DNA of 64,000 bases from Chitinophaga cymbidii (GCF_007992715.1 NZ_BKAU01000001.1:2604001-2668000), one strand, 5' to 3'. Positions 17,047 to 26,211 are shown, counted from the stretch's first letter. Notes: generated from the letters alone by a model not told the origin. A program made the numbers and translations.

Positions 17047-18837
17047 TTACCAGCCCGGGTTCTGGCGCATGTTCGGGTTACGGTTCACTTCTGTTTGCGG
17101 AATGGGGAAGAAGTAGTGTTTTTCTTCAAACACTTTGTTTTCCACCCGCACATCCGGATCATAGGTGAAGGAACCGTCGCTTTCTTTCGTGATCATGCAT
17201 CCCCTGATGAACTGCGGCAGGTCTTCGATGATCATCCAGCGGCGCACATCGAAGTAGCGCTGGTTCTCGAATGCCAGCTCAATGCGGCGTTCGTTGCGGA
17301 TGAGTGCGCGGAGGTTTTCCTGTGTGAGCGCGATGCCGCGGTTGGCGAAAGAGGTTTCCACATCCGGCATGCCCGCGCGTGCGCGCACGAGGTTCAGCGC
17401 CATTACCGGCGTGAGCGGGTTGTTGGAGGCGGGTACCACGTAAGCGGGGCCACCTGCTTCATTGCCTGCTTCCGCCAGGTTCAGCAGCACTTCCGCATAC
17501 CGGAAATAAGACCAGTTATGATAGGCGTTGCCCGAGTTCCCCGCGGGGTTCACGTTGGCGTAGTCCGTGAACTTCAGCAGGTAGTAGGAAGTTTCGGTCT
17601 TTGCCAGGCCCTGCGCATTTTCACCGCCGGTATAGGTCTGGAAAGTGTAGTTGCTTTTGTTGGCGAACTTGGCGTATTTGGCGCCGTTGTAGATGATGCT
17701 GGCGTAGAAACGCGGGTCACGGTCCAGGTAAGGATCTTTGGCCTGCGCGGGATCGTCCCAGCTGAACAGGGTGCCGTCTTTCATCTCGTAGGCGTCTACC
17801 AGGTCCTGCGAGGGGCAGGTGCCGCCTTTCGCGTTGGTGAAGCCGGCGGGGAAGTTGTCGTTCTCCGTATCGCGGTTGGGCGTTCTCAGCCTGCCGAAGA
17901 TGAATTCGCGGTTGCCGTTGCCCGCGCCCCATTCGTTAAAGTATTCCTTATAATTCCTGGCGCCGTCAGCGGTGGGTTGATAAAGCTGATACCATCCGAG
18001 GTCTACCACGTCCTGCGCTGCTTTTGCTGCGAGGGCCCAGCGGCCCGCGTCCACATTCCCGTAGGAGGTGAGCGAGTCGTCGCCCGCGCGGTTGTAGAGC
18101 GGGCTGGCGGCATATAACAGCACTTTAGCTTTCAGCGCCATACAGCTTCCGCGGTCCGCGCGGCCTACTTCGGTAGGTTCCGTGTAAGATTCATCCGGCA
18201 GGAGGGCGGCGGCTTCATCGCAGGAACGGGTGATGAAATCCACTACTGTGCGAACGGAATTCCTGGGCACCAGCACATCGTCAGACGCTTCAAAGGATTT
18301 GTCCACTACCGGAATGCCGCCCCATTTCTGGAACAGGAACCAGTGATGCAGCGCCCGCAGGAAGAGGGCTTCGCCCATCAGCCGGTTCCGGTATCTTTCG
18401 CTGACCGTGGTGGGCAGCAGGTGGAGGTTCTTGATGGCGGTATTGGCCTTGCGGTTACCGTGATAGCCGCCCCATTTCAGCCAGGAGCCGATCTCTCCCG
18501 CACCGTCGCTGGCGCGGTAGTAGCGCATGTTGGAAGGATTCCAGTTGCCCGCGCTCATGCGTTGCGCGGCGGAAGGAGAAGTTTTGTTCGTGGAGATATG
18601 CATGGCTTCGTCTGAAGCGGATGCCAGCATGGCATTACCGTCCAGCCAGTTGAAGCTGTTGGATACGTCCGCCGGAAGATCTGTGTAGGCGTTGTTCATG
18701 AAGAACTCGGCCCGCGCGGAATCGGAGAAGACGTATTCCGCCGATTTGAATTCCACGGGAACCACATACAGCGGGCGTTTGCAGCCGTACATCCATCCCG
18801 TTGCCATAACAGCTATAAAGAGTATGATTCTTTTCAT
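17047..18837 (-). CDS. SusD/RagB-family outer membrane lipoprotein
   Basis: 596-aa lipoprotein with signal MKRIILFIAVMATGWMYGC (Cys 19). It has SusD helices with MGEALFLRALHHWFLFQKWGG, the C-terminal hallmark LIRNERRIELAFENQRYFDVRRW, and the ending FFPIPQTEVNRNPNMRQNPGW. It is partner to the SusC encoded 13 bp upstream (18851-21757). The tail motif is nearly the same as in the second SusD of the operon, which supports a duplicated pair. The substrate is probably a glycan or glycoside given the LacI regulator and the Gfo/Idh/MocA enzyme next door; this is inference. Confidence 0.93.
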   Translation of the reverse strand: MKRIILFIAVMATGWMYGCKRPLYVVPVEFKSAEYVFSDSARAEFFMNNAYTDLPADVSNSFNWLDGNAMLASASDEAMHISTNKTSPSAAQRMSAGNWNPSNMRYYRASDGAGEIGSWLKWGGYHGNRKANTAIKNLHLLPTTVSERYRNRLMGEALFLRALHHWFLFQKWGGIPVVDKSFEASDDVLVPRNSVRTVVDFITRSCDEAAALLPDESYTEPTEVGRADRGSCMALKAKVLLYAASPLYNRAGDDSLTSYGNVDAGRWALAAKAAQDVVDLGWYQLYQPTADGARNYKEYFNEWGAGNGNREFIFGRLRTPNRDTENDNFPAGFTNAKGGTCPSQDLVDAYEMKDGTLFSWDDPAQAKDPYLDRDPRFYASIIYNGAKYAKFANKSNYTFQTYTGGENAQGLAKTETSYYLLKFTDYANVNPAGNSGNAYHNWSYFRYAEVLLNLAEAGNEAGGPAYVVPASNNPLTPVMALNLVRARAGMPDVETSFANRGIALTQENLRALIRNERRIELAFENQRYFDVRRWMIIEDLPQFIRGCMITKESDGSFTYDPDVRVENKVFEEKHYFFPIPQTEVNRNPNMRQNPGW

Positions 18838-18850
18838 TACAGGAAAAAGT

Positions 18851-21757
18851 TTAGAAGGTTACTTGAATGCCGCCGTTGATGATCCGCTGGATGGGATATG
18901 TGACGTAGTGGCTGGACCGGGCTTCGAGGTCCATCAGGTCGGTGGACGACCAGGTGAACAGGTTGTAGCCGCTGGCGTAGATCCGGACTTTATCCATCCT
19001 GATTTTTGCGGCGAGGGTTTCCGGGAAGGTGTAGCCGATCTCGAGCGTCCGGAGCCTCAGGATGTTGGCGTCTTTCAGCCAGTAAGTAGAGGTGCGCTGG
19101 TTGTTGGCCTTGTTCGCGAGCGAGAGGCGCGGATAGGTAGCGCCGGCCCAGCTGTTGGGATCTTCCGGGTTGAAGCGGCCGAGGTGATGCTCGCGTACGG
19201 TGCCGTTGTCGTGAAACTCCCATACGGCTTCGCCCGTCATGTTCTGCATGGTGCCGCGGCTGGCGGTGAACAGCACGTTCAGGTCAATACCTCCGTACTT
19301 CAGCCCGAGGCCCGCGCCGTATTGCAGGGTGGGCATGTTGCCCTGCCCCAGGAATACTTCGTCGTACGCATCGATCACGCTATCGCCATTCTGGTCCCTG
19401 TACTTGATATCACCGGGCTGCACCACGCCGAATGTTTGCCTTGGACTGGCGTCGATCTCATCCTGATCCTGGAAAAGGCCGATGGCTTCCAGCCCGTAGA
19501 TAGCGTCCAGCGGGCGCCCGGTGCGGGTCTGGTAGTCGTACCGCGGCTTTTCCTCCCCTCTGTTCAGCACCTTGTTCTTTGCATGTGAAACCACACCGCT
19601 GAGCGTAAATTCCAGTTTCCCGATCCTGTCCGTATACCCGATCATCGCATCAAAGCCTTTGTTTTCGATCACGCCGATGGGGAAGTCGGGAAAGCGGATG
19701 CCCATGATATTCGGCAAGGCGGGCTGTATCATGATGTCGCTGTTCTTTTCATAGAACCAGTCGAACGACAGATTTACTTTGTTTTTTATCAGCGCGGCGT
19801 CCAGCCCTACGTTGGTTTTCTTTACCTTTTCCCAGGTAACGTTGTTGAGCGCGAATGCCGTTTCGTTCCAGCCGGTGTAACCCAGGGAGGTCCATCCGAA
19901 ATTCACGCCGCCGGCGCCCTGGTATTTCTGGTACCAGATGAAGTAGCCGCCGAGATCGTCGTTGCCGGTGATGCCGTGGGAGGCGCGGAGCTTCAGGAAG
20001 TTCACCCATTGGTTATCCTTCAGGAAATCTTCATCAGACACCACCCAGCCCACGGAAACAGCGGGGAAGAAGCCGAATTTATGGCCGGGCAGCAATTGCT
20101 CGGAACCTTGGTAGCCGAAATTGAATTCAGCGAGATAACGGTTGTTGAAAGCATAAGAAACTCTGCCGTTCGTGCCGAGGTAAGCCCGCGGAATGTTCCC
20201 GTTATTTTCCGAGGAGATGATCCGCTGCATCACCGCGGCGTACGCGGTAACGGCATGCCGGCCGAAGGTGCGGTCGTAGTTCAGCGAAAGGTCGCCGGTG
20301 AAGATGCGTTGTGTGGAAGGGTATTCAACGCCGCTGGACATCTGGGTGTTGGAACCTGTTTCCACATACCGGATGCTGCCGTCCGGCAGGTATTCCACTT
20401 CTCCGTTGGACTGGCGGAGGTCGTATACCTTGAAGCTTTTGCTGCGGTTGGTATTCTGATCGTACCAGCTGTCGAAGGAGGCGTTGCCTTTCAGCACCAG
20501 GCCCTTTGTGATGAAGTCGAGATCATGTTTTGCGCGCAAGGTGGCAAACATGCTGCGTACATAATACAGCGAGTATCCCTGGTTGTTCAGCAGGCCGTAG
20601 GGGTTGTCCTTGTAATCTTTGGTGCCGCCCAGGTAGCCGTCCGGTGTAAAAACGGGGAATGCGTTGGGCGGGGTTTTATACAGGGCGCGGAACACGCGCA
20701 GGGAAGCATCTGTACGCGAACCGGGATAGGTGCGTTGCTCCTGCCTTCCCGCAATGTCCAGCGCAAGGGAGAAACGTTTGTTAACGTTGATGTCCACATT
20801 CGAGCGGAGGGTGATCAGGTTGAAGTCCGCATTCGTATTATAGGTATTGGCAGCTTTGTCAACTTTGTACAAGCCGCTGTTGCTGGTATATCCCGCGGAG
20901 ATAAAGTACCGCGCGTTCTTGTTGCCGCCGTTGATGTTGAGGCTGTAACGCTGCTGCCAGGTGGATTTATTTACATATTCATCGTACCAGTTGATGTCCG
21001 GATAGAGGTAGCGGTCCAGCTCGTTCTCATAGATCCCGCGCGAAGCCTTTTCATACTTGTCCAGGTCTTCCGCGGAGTAGCGGGGGCTTGCTCCATCATT
21101 CGTCAGCGCTTCATTGTACAGCGTTGCGTACTGGAATGAGTTGAGCAGCTTCGGTGTGGTGGTGGGCGTTTTCATGCCTGCGCGCGCGTTGAAGGAAATT
21201 TTGATCTCGCCTTCCTGTCCGCGTTTGGTGGTAACGAGGATGATGCCGTTGCCGCCTCTCAGGCCGTACTGCGCGGTGGCTGCGGCGTCTTTCAGCACGG
21301 TGATGGACGCTATTTCGTTCGGGTCCAGGAGGTCCATGCTTCTTTCCACGCCGTCTACCAGCACAACGGGGGCATTGCTTCTGAAGGTACGCTTGCCGCG
21401 TACCAGCAGCGAGGCGCCTTCATCGCCGGGCTCGCCGTTGTTCTGCATTACAAAAAGCCCCGGCAGCAGGCCCTGCGTTCTGTTCTCGTTGTTGATCACA
21501 GGATTGTTTTCAACGGCTCTGCCGTTGATCTGCGAAAATGCACCGCTCACATCATGTTTCCGTTGCTGGCCATTAAAGACCCGGATAATGGTGTCTTCCG
21601 GTACAGTTGTTGTGTCGGCTACGTGTGCTGCAAAGCCGGTCAGGGACAGGCACAGGCAGCCGATAACGCCGATGGAGGCCCTCAAATATGCGCGATATCT
21701 GAGGGGAGCCCTGGTGAATGTTTGTACAGTGTTCATAACATTGGTTAAATCAATCAT
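18851..21757 (-). CDS. SusC-like TonB receptor lacking the N-terminal CarboxypepD-like domain
   Basis: 968-aa SusC-family transporter and first gene of the tandem operon. After a long signal region (hydrophobic core IGVIGCLCLSLTGFAA, cleavage near AHVA) the mature protein starts almost at once with DTIIRVFNG and the plug (QINGRAVENN, VLVDGVERSMDLLDPNEIAS, KDAAATAQYGLRGGNGII). The Ig-like carboxypeptidase-regulatory domain seen in the other SusC proteins here is absent, and so is the usual VVVGYGTQ TonB-box context. The barrel has the standard ending (RIINGGIQVTF). The start could also be the ATG at 21736 (MNTVQTF). It is divergent from lacI across a 393-bp control region. Confidence 0.9.
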   Translation of the reverse strand: MIDLTNVMNTVQTFTRAPLRYRAYLRASIGVIGCLCLSLTGFAAHVADTTTVPEDTIIRVFNGQQRKHDVSGAFSQINGRAVENNPVINNENRTQGLLPGLFVMQNNGEPGDEGASLLVRGKRTFRSNAPVVLVDGVERSMDLLDPNEIASITVLKDAAATAQYGLRGGNGIILVTTKRGQEGEIKISFNARAGMKTPTTTPKLLNSFQYATLYNEALTNDGASPRYSAEDLDKYEKASRGIYENELDRYLYPDINWYDEYVNKSTWQQRYSLNINGGNKNARYFISAGYTSNSGLYKVDKAANTYNTNADFNLITLRSNVDINVNKRFSLALDIAGRQEQRTYPGSRTDASLRVFRALYKTPPNAFPVFTPDGYLGGTKDYKDNPYGLLNNQGYSLYYVRSMFATLRAKHDLDFITKGLVLKGNASFDSWYDQNTNRSKSFKVYDLRQSNGEVEYLPDGSIRYVETGSNTQMSSGVEYPSTQRIFTGDLSLNYDRTFGRHAVTAYAAVMQRIISSENNGNIPRAYLGTNGRVSYAFNNRYLAEFNFGYQGSEQLLPGHKFGFFPAVSVGWVVSDEDFLKDNQWVNFLKLRASHGITGNDDLGGYFIWYQKYQGAGGVNFGWTSLGYTGWNETAFALNNVTWEKVKKTNVGLDAALIKNKVNLSFDWFYEKNSDIMIQPALPNIMGIRFPDFPIGVIENKGFDAMIGYTDRIGKLEFTLSGVVSHAKNKVLNRGEEKPRYDYQTRTGRPLDAIYGLEAIGLFQDQDEIDASPRQTFGVVQPGDIKYRDQNGDSVIDAYDEVFLGQGNMPTLQYGAGLGLKYGGIDLNVLFTASRGTMQNMTGEAVWEFHDNGTVREHHLGRFNPEDPNSWAGATYPRLSLANKANNQRTSTYWLKDANILRLRTLEIGYTFPETLAAKIRMDKVRIYASGYNLFTWSSTDLMDLEARSSHYVTYPIQRIINGGIQVTF

Positions 21758-21896
21758 TAAAAGGTGATGAGGGACATGGTATGCCCGTACTGTGCGACGT
21801 ACACAATAAGTTCAGAGAATAAGATGCTGCTCCTTTACCAGTTAAAGGAAATTCCGGGTATGGTCTTGATGCTTCCTGCTTTTGCTGTTATTTTGA

Positions 21897-21935
21897 AGCG
21901 GAATCATTTATACTGCAGAGCGAAATCATTTATAC
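21897..21935. repeat. 17-bp tandem direct repeat, 22-bp period
   Basis: AGCGGAATCATTTATAC and AGCGAAATCATTTATAC differ at one base and are spaced by two helical turns, as expected for a dimeric or tandem-binding activator on one face of the DNA. Confidence 0.6.
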
Positions 21936-22066
21936 GGTAGACAACTGTATCTTCATGCTGTAATTTTGGTTTTGACAACGGGTTTGTATGCGTGGATCAA
22001 CTTAAATCGGGCGTTAACTTATGAAAAAGAATGAACGTTGTCGCAGTTTTACTCATTTATTTACGG

Positions 22067-22094
22067 AAACGTTTGCGTGAAAAGAAAGCGCTTT
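22067..22094. promoter_or_regulatory. Paired LacI-type operator candidates
   Basis: GAAACGTTTGC contains the palindrome AAACGTTT (22067-22074). Fifteen to nineteen bases on lies AAAGCGCTTT (22085-22094), with the central CG or GC preferred by LacI/CcpA-family proteins. The centres are 19 bp apart and lie 60-85 bp upstream of the LacI-type gene, so autoregulation plus control of the divergent operon is plausible. Confidence 0.55.
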
Positions 22095-22150
22095 TGTTGG
22101 CAGTACAAACTAATAATCATATTTTATAAAACCGGAAGGGAGGCCTTCAC

Positions 22151-23167
22151 ATGAGTAAGATAAATATTAAATACCTGGCTAAGGAATTGAACTTATCCAT
22201 ATCTACTGTATCCCGCGCATTGAGGGATAGTCATGAGATAAGCGGGGAAACGAAGAAAAGGGTCTTTGACCTGGCCAAACGTTTAAATTATCAGCCTAAC
22301 TCGAATGCGAGCGGATTGCGGGGACAGAAAACAAAGATGATCGCAGTGGTGATACCGGATATGGTGAATGATTTTTTTTCACTCGTGATCAGCGGAATTG
22401 AAAAGGTAACGCAGGAGAAGGGATATCATATATTACTGCATTTTACGCATGGAGATCACGAGCTGGAAGTATCGTTCATCAATACGCTGGCAAGCGGGAG
22501 AGTAGATGGTGTATTGTTGTCGATGTCAAGCGAGGATAACGACAGCCATCACCTGGCAGAGCTGAACAGCAGCGGCATTCCGCTGGTGCTGTTCGACCGG
22601 GTCAGCGAGTGTGTGAGCAATGTGAAGGTAACGTCTGACAATCATGAAAGCAGCGTCCTCGCCACTCATCATCTAATTGAAGCGGGATGTAAAAAAATAG
22701 CTTACTTGCAGGTCCATAAAAATATCCCGGTGGGGAAAGTGAGGATGAACGGGTACCTGGAGGCATTGCAGCAATACTCCGCGCAGAAAGTGCCGCTGGT
22801 GCTGGAGTGCACGAACGACAACGATGAAACGTTCGAACTGATACAAAAGATGCTGGTAGCTGAAAAGCCGGATGGCGTTTTCGCTTCGGTGGAAAAGCTG
22901 GCCGTTGTATGCTACCGCGTTTGTGAAAAGATGCGGTTAAAGATACCGGACGATATCAAGATCATCAGCTTTTCCAACCTGCATACGGCGGCGCTGCTGA
23001 ATCCTTCGCTGACAACCATCACGCAGCCGGCGTTCGACATCGGGGAAACGGCCGCGAAGGAGCTGTTCAACATCATTAATAAAAAGAACAGAACGCTGGC
23101 GGGGGATAATAATAATGTAGTGCTGCAATCGAGGCTCATCAAAAGACGGTCCACAGCGCGGTACTGA
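22151..23167 (+). CDS. LacI-family transcriptional regulator
   Basis: 338-aa DNA-binding regulator. The N-terminal helix-turn-helix is IKYLAKELNLSISTVSRALR, followed by the hinge (LNYQPNSNASGLRGQKT) and a periplasmic-binding-protein-like sugar-sensing domain (IAVVIPDMVNDFFSLVISGIE, GVLLSMSSED, IPLVLFDRV, KIISFSNLHTAALLNPSLTTI). Full length for the family. It is divergent from the tandem SusCD operon and followed after 43 bp by the Gfo/Idh/MocA oxidoreductase gene, with which it is probably co-transcribed. Candidate operators lie just upstream. It probably senses a sugar or sugar phosphate released from the substrate of this locus. The effector is not deducible. Confidence 0.94.
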   Translation: MSKINIKYLAKELNLSISTVSRALRDSHEISGETKKRVFDLAKRLNYQPNSNASGLRGQKTKMIAVVIPDMVNDFFSLVISGIEKVTQEKGYHILLHFTHGDHELEVSFINTLASGRVDGVLLSMSSEDNDSHHLAELNSSGIPLVLFDRVSECVSNVKVTSDNHESSVLATHHLIEAGCKKIAYLQVHKNIPVGKVRMNGYLEALQQYSAQKVPLVLECTNDNDETFELIQKMLVAEKPDGVFASVEKLAVVCYRVCEKMRLKIPDDIKIISFSNLHTAALLNPSLTTITQPAFDIGETAAKELFNIINKKNRTLAGDNNNVVLQSRLIKRRSTARY

Positions 23168-23210
23168 TAAATTTGTATTTTGGAATTCCATAGTTATAAA
23201 CAATCACGAA

Positions 23211-24626
23211 ATGAATAATGAGTATTCAAGAAGGTCGTTTTTAAAGCAAGCCATGCTGGCTTCTGCTGCTGCGGCCACTCCCGGCATCCTGATGGCCAAT
23301 GTAAAGCTGGCTGGTCCCAATGAGCGTGTGAACCTGGCCTGCATCGGCATCGGTAACCGCGGCGGCGAGATCATCAAAGACCTGTACAAGACCGGCCTCG
23401 CCAATATTGTTGCGCTTTGCGATGTGGACATGGGCGCGCCGCACACGCAGGAAGTGCTGAAGATGTTCCCGGACGTGCCGCGGTTCCAGGACTTCCGGCA
23501 GATGTTCGACAAGATGGGGAACCAGATAGAAGCGGTATCTGTTGGTGTGCCGGATTTTTCCCACTTCCCTATTACCATGATGGCGATCGGCCTCGGCAAG
23601 CACGTGTACGTGGAAAAGCCGATGGCGCGCACGTTCAATGAAGTGGAGCTGATGATGAAAGCAGCGGAGAAACATCCCAAGGTAGTGACCCAGATGGGCA
23701 ACCAGGGACATTCCGAGGCGAACTATTTTCAATTCAAGGCCTGGGTGGATGCCGGCATCATTAAAGATGTGACCGCTATCACCGCGCATATGAACTCACC
23801 GCGCCGCTGGCATGGATGGGACCCCAACATTAAATCATTCCCGGCGGCACAGCCTGTTCCGTCTACCCTGAACTGGGACATCTGGCAGATGGCCACGCAG
23901 GGGCATAGCTATAACAAGGATTTTGTGAACGGTCAATGGCGCTGCTGGTACGATTTCGGTATGGGCGCGCTGGGCGACTGGGGTGCGCACATCCTGGATA
24001 CCGCGCATCAGTTCCTGGACCTGGGCCTGCCTTACGAAGTAGCGCCGCTGAAATTATCCGGTCATAATGATTTCTTCTACCCGATGTCTACCACCTTATC
24101 CTTCAAATTCCCCGAACGCGGCAATATGCCCGCGCTGGAAGTGAAGTGGTATGATGGGGTGGACAACCTTCCGCCGATCCCCAAAGGATATGGCGTATCC
24201 GGCCTGGACCCGAACATCCCGCCGCCGAGCACGGGCGCTATCAAGCCCGCGAAGCTCAACCCCGGCAAGATCATCTACGGAAAAGACCTGACCTTCAAAG
24301 GCGGCTCGCACGCCAGCACGCTGTCCATCATCCCGGAAGAGAAAGCAAAAGAGATGGCAGGCAAGCTGCCTGAAGTGCCGAAGAGCCCTTCCAATCACTT
24401 TGCGAACTTCCTGAAAGCCTGCAAGGGCGCTGAGCAGACGCGCTCACCGTTTGCGATCGCCGGGCCGCTGAGCCAGGTTTTCTGCCTCGGGGTGCTTGCG
24501 CAATGGACGGGTGAAAAGCTGGAATTCGACCGCGCGAAAAAGGTGATCACCAATAACAGACATGCGAACGACCTGCTCGTGGGACCGCCGCCGAGGAAAG
24601 GATGGGAGCAGTATTATAAAGTGTAA
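23211..24626 (+). CDS. Tat-exported Gfo/Idh/MocA-family oxidoreductase
   Basis: 471-aa NAD(P)-dependent dehydrogenase-type protein. It begins with a twin-arginine signal (YSRRSFLKQAMLASAAAATPG), so it acts in the periplasm with a cofactor bound before export. The Rossmann part shows CIGIGNRGGEIIKDLY, VALCDVDMG, and the family motif VEKPMARTFNE, with the EKP lysine expected in the active site. The C-terminal part has WHGWDPN and a conserved DWGAHILDTAHQFLDLGLP block typical of Bacteroidota secreted homologues. These oxidoreductases act on sugars, inositols or glycosides (some by oxidation, elimination and reduction cycles). The context with a LacI regulator and SusCD pairs fits carbohydrate processing; the exact reaction is unknown. 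Confidence 0.92.
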   Translation: MNNEYSRRSFLKQAMLASAAAATPGILMANVKLAGPNERVNLACIGIGNRGGEIIKDLYKTGLANIVALCDVDMGAPHTQEVLKMFPDVPRFQDFRQMFDKMGNQIEAVSVGVPDFSHFPITMMAIGLGKHVYVEKPMARTFNEVELMMKAAEKHPKVVTQMGNQGHSEANYFQFKAWVDAGIIKDVTAITAHMNSPRRWHGWDPNIKSFPAAQPVPSTLNWDIWQMATQGHSYNKDFVNGQWRCWYDFGMGALGDWGAHILDTAHQFLDLGLPYEVAPLKLSGHNDFFYPMSTTLSFKFPERGNMPALEVKWYDGVDNLPPIPKGYGVSGLDPNIPPPSTGAIKPAKLNPGKIIYGKDLTFKGGSHASTLSIIPEEKAKEMAGKLPEVPKSPSNHFANFLKACKGAEQTRSPFAIAGPLSQVFCLGVLAQWTGEKLEFDRAKKVITNNRHANDLLVGPPPRKGWEQYYKV

Positions 24627-24645
24627 GTTTTTTTGATGTAATATG

Positions 24646-24676
24646 AAGAGGCAGCTTAAAAGGCTGCCTTTTTTTG
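24646..24676 (+). terminator. Rho-independent terminator after the oxidoreductase gene
   Basis: Stem AGGCAGC / GCTGCCT (24649-24655 with 24663-24669), 7-nt loop, followed by a run of T. Confidence 0.85.
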
Positions 24677-24730
24677 TTTGCGGGATATCAGGCCGGCTCC
24701 CGGATGAGCTGTTCCGGCAGATTGGAACGG

Positions 24731-25798
24731 TCACGAGCTGCTATCGGGCAGATCGTTATCCGCCGCGTTCGACCGCTCAAAATCCAGCAGCCACTGCTTC
24801 CGGTGCAGCCCGCCGCCATAGCCGGTGAGGCTGCCGTCTTCGCCGATCACCCGGTGGCAGGGCACCAGGATGGATATCCGGTTCATGCCGTTGGCATGCG
24901 CCACGGCCCGCGGCGCTTCCGGTCTGTTCAGGGTGACGGACTGTCGTTTATAGGTAGACGTTGTACCGTACGGCACTGCCCGCAATGCTTCCCACACAGA
25001 TTGCTGGAAAGGGGTTCCCGGCATGAACAACGGCACCGTGAAGTGTTTCCGTTTCCCGTCAAAATATTCATTCAGCTCCCGCCTCAGCTGGTCGAAATGC
25101 CGGTGTATGCCGGGGATGATGTTTGCCTTTAGTAACCGCGACAAGGTGTTCAGTTCTGTTTCCAGCATTTTGCGGTCCGTGAATTCCAGCAGGCAGACGC
25201 CCTGTTCCACCGCGCAGGCGAACATGGTGCCCAGCGGGGTTTCCAGCCGGGTCATGTGAATAACCTGTTTGTTTTTGCTATTGGAAGGCGATACGCCGAA
25301 GACCGCTTTGAAAGAATCCCCGAAGCCGCTCAGCGATTCATATCCCGCTTCATAGGCCGCCGAGGTCACCGGCTCTCCGTGCTGTATCCTGCTGAACGCG
25401 GCGTTGATGCGCAGCATCCGCTGATAGGCGTGAAAGGTCATATCATGGTTCCGGAGAAACCATCTCCTGATCCTGCTCGGCTCAACGCCCCGCTGAAGCA
25501 GGTCCCCGTCCCTGAACTTCCTGGACGGGTCCGCGTTCAGCTCCTGCAAAATATCCCGGATGAAAGCCGGCGTTTCCCCGATCTTCTCCAGCGGATGACA
25601 GATCTTGCAGGGGCGGTATCCTTTGCGTATGGCCTCGCCCGCCGTGCGGAGGAACTCTACGTTTTCCGGCTTCGGTTTCCTGGCCGTGCAGGTGGGCCGG
25701 CAGAATATGCCCGTGGTCTTCACCGCGGTGATAAATGTTCCTTCAAAGGTTACGTCCCTTTCAACAATCGCCTGGTACATCCTTTCGTGGGTAAGCAT
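24731..25798 (-). CDS. ada: Ada: bifunctional O6-methylguanine-DNA methyltransferase and AraC-type regulator
   Basis: 355-aa three-part Ada protein of the adaptive response to DNA methylation. Residues about 1-75 form the Zn-binding N-Ada domain with Cys 33, 37, 64 and 67 (IFCRPTCTARK, YRPCKICHP); Cys 33 is the predicted methylphosphotriester acceptor. An AraC helix-turn-helix region covers about 85-180. The C-terminal methyltransferase ends with the PCHRVI active site, acceptor Cys 314, and the GGLHRKQWLLDFE tail. I chose the ATG at 25798 because a good promoter (25813-25845) lies immediately upstream; the longer frame would start above that promoter. Alkylated Ada is expected to activate its own promoter. 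Full length, all acceptor residues intact. Confidence 0.95.
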   Translation of the reverse strand: MLTHERMYQAIVERDVTFEGTFITAVKTTGIFCRPTCTARKPKPENVEFLRTAGEAIRKGYRPCKICHPLEKIGETPAFIRDILQELNADPSRKFRDGDLLQRGVEPSRIRRWFLRNHDMTFHAYQRMLRINAAFSRIQHGEPVTSAAYEAGYESLSGFGDSFKAVFGVSPSNSKNKQVIHMTRLETPLGTMFACAVEQGVCLLEFTDRKMLETELNTLSRLLKANIIPGIHRHFDQLRRELNEYFDGKRKHFTVPLFMPGTPFQQSVWEALRAVPYGTTSTYKRQSVTLNRPEAPRAVAHANGMNRISILVPCHRVIGEDGSLTGYGGGLHRKQWLLDFERSNAADNDLPDSSS

Positions 25799-25812
25799 TC
25801 CTATATTTTTTC

Positions 25813-25845
25813 CAAAGGTAGGGCTTGCGCGATGCCGCCGGCAAC
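25813..25845 (-). promoter_or_regulatory. Bacteroidota promoter of ada
   Basis: On the minus strand, TACCTTTG (25820 to 25813) is a perfect TAnnTTTG element. GTTG, a 3/4 match to the -33 TTTG, lies 21 nt upstream (25845-25842). The short leader fixes the ATG at 25798. Confidence 0.6.
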
Positions 25846-26211
25846 CGGAAAATGAACAAGTATTTTTTCTCCCCGCTGATAAGGCGTTCCGGGAGATAAT
25901 AAAAAATGTGTAATACTTTTTATTTTTTTTCAAAAGTTTGTTACATTCGTGTAAACGCAGCAGCAGCCGTTTGGCGGCAAACGATAAAATCTAACCATCA
26001 TCAACCGGAAGCAACATCTCATACCATTATTGGCGGATGAGGCGTTGGCGACAGGCGTTAACCTGATTTCAAAGACGCTTTCATGGCGGCCCGCCTGGTT
26101 TATCTTTTTTCAGATATATATTGATATTTTTGGCTGATCTGCGTTCAGTTTTTGCAACTTTTTTCCGGATCATCACTGTTTCTTCTAACAATGTATAGCG
26201 ATTTGTGAATT
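25846..26211 (+). other. Intergenic region between ada and the ROK gene
   Basis: No gene is seen. An inverted repeat CGTTTG-GCGG-CAAACG lies at 25968-25983, and TACATTCG (25942-25949) is a weak -7 match. Either could serve the ROK gene; no hairpin with a T run was found. Confidence 0.35.

Larger units (their letters stand above)
21758..22150. promoter_or_regulatory. Divergent control region between the SusCD operon and the lacI-type gene
   Basis: 393 bp with no gene. It holds a 17-bp direct repeat (21897-21913 and 21919-21935, one mismatch, 22-bp period) and a TAATTTTG at 21961-21968 that fits the -7 element for the plus strand but lacks a clear TTTG partner. Two palindromes lie at 22067-22074 and 22085-22094. 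No CAAAnnTA (minus-strand -7) was found. Confidence 0.6.
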
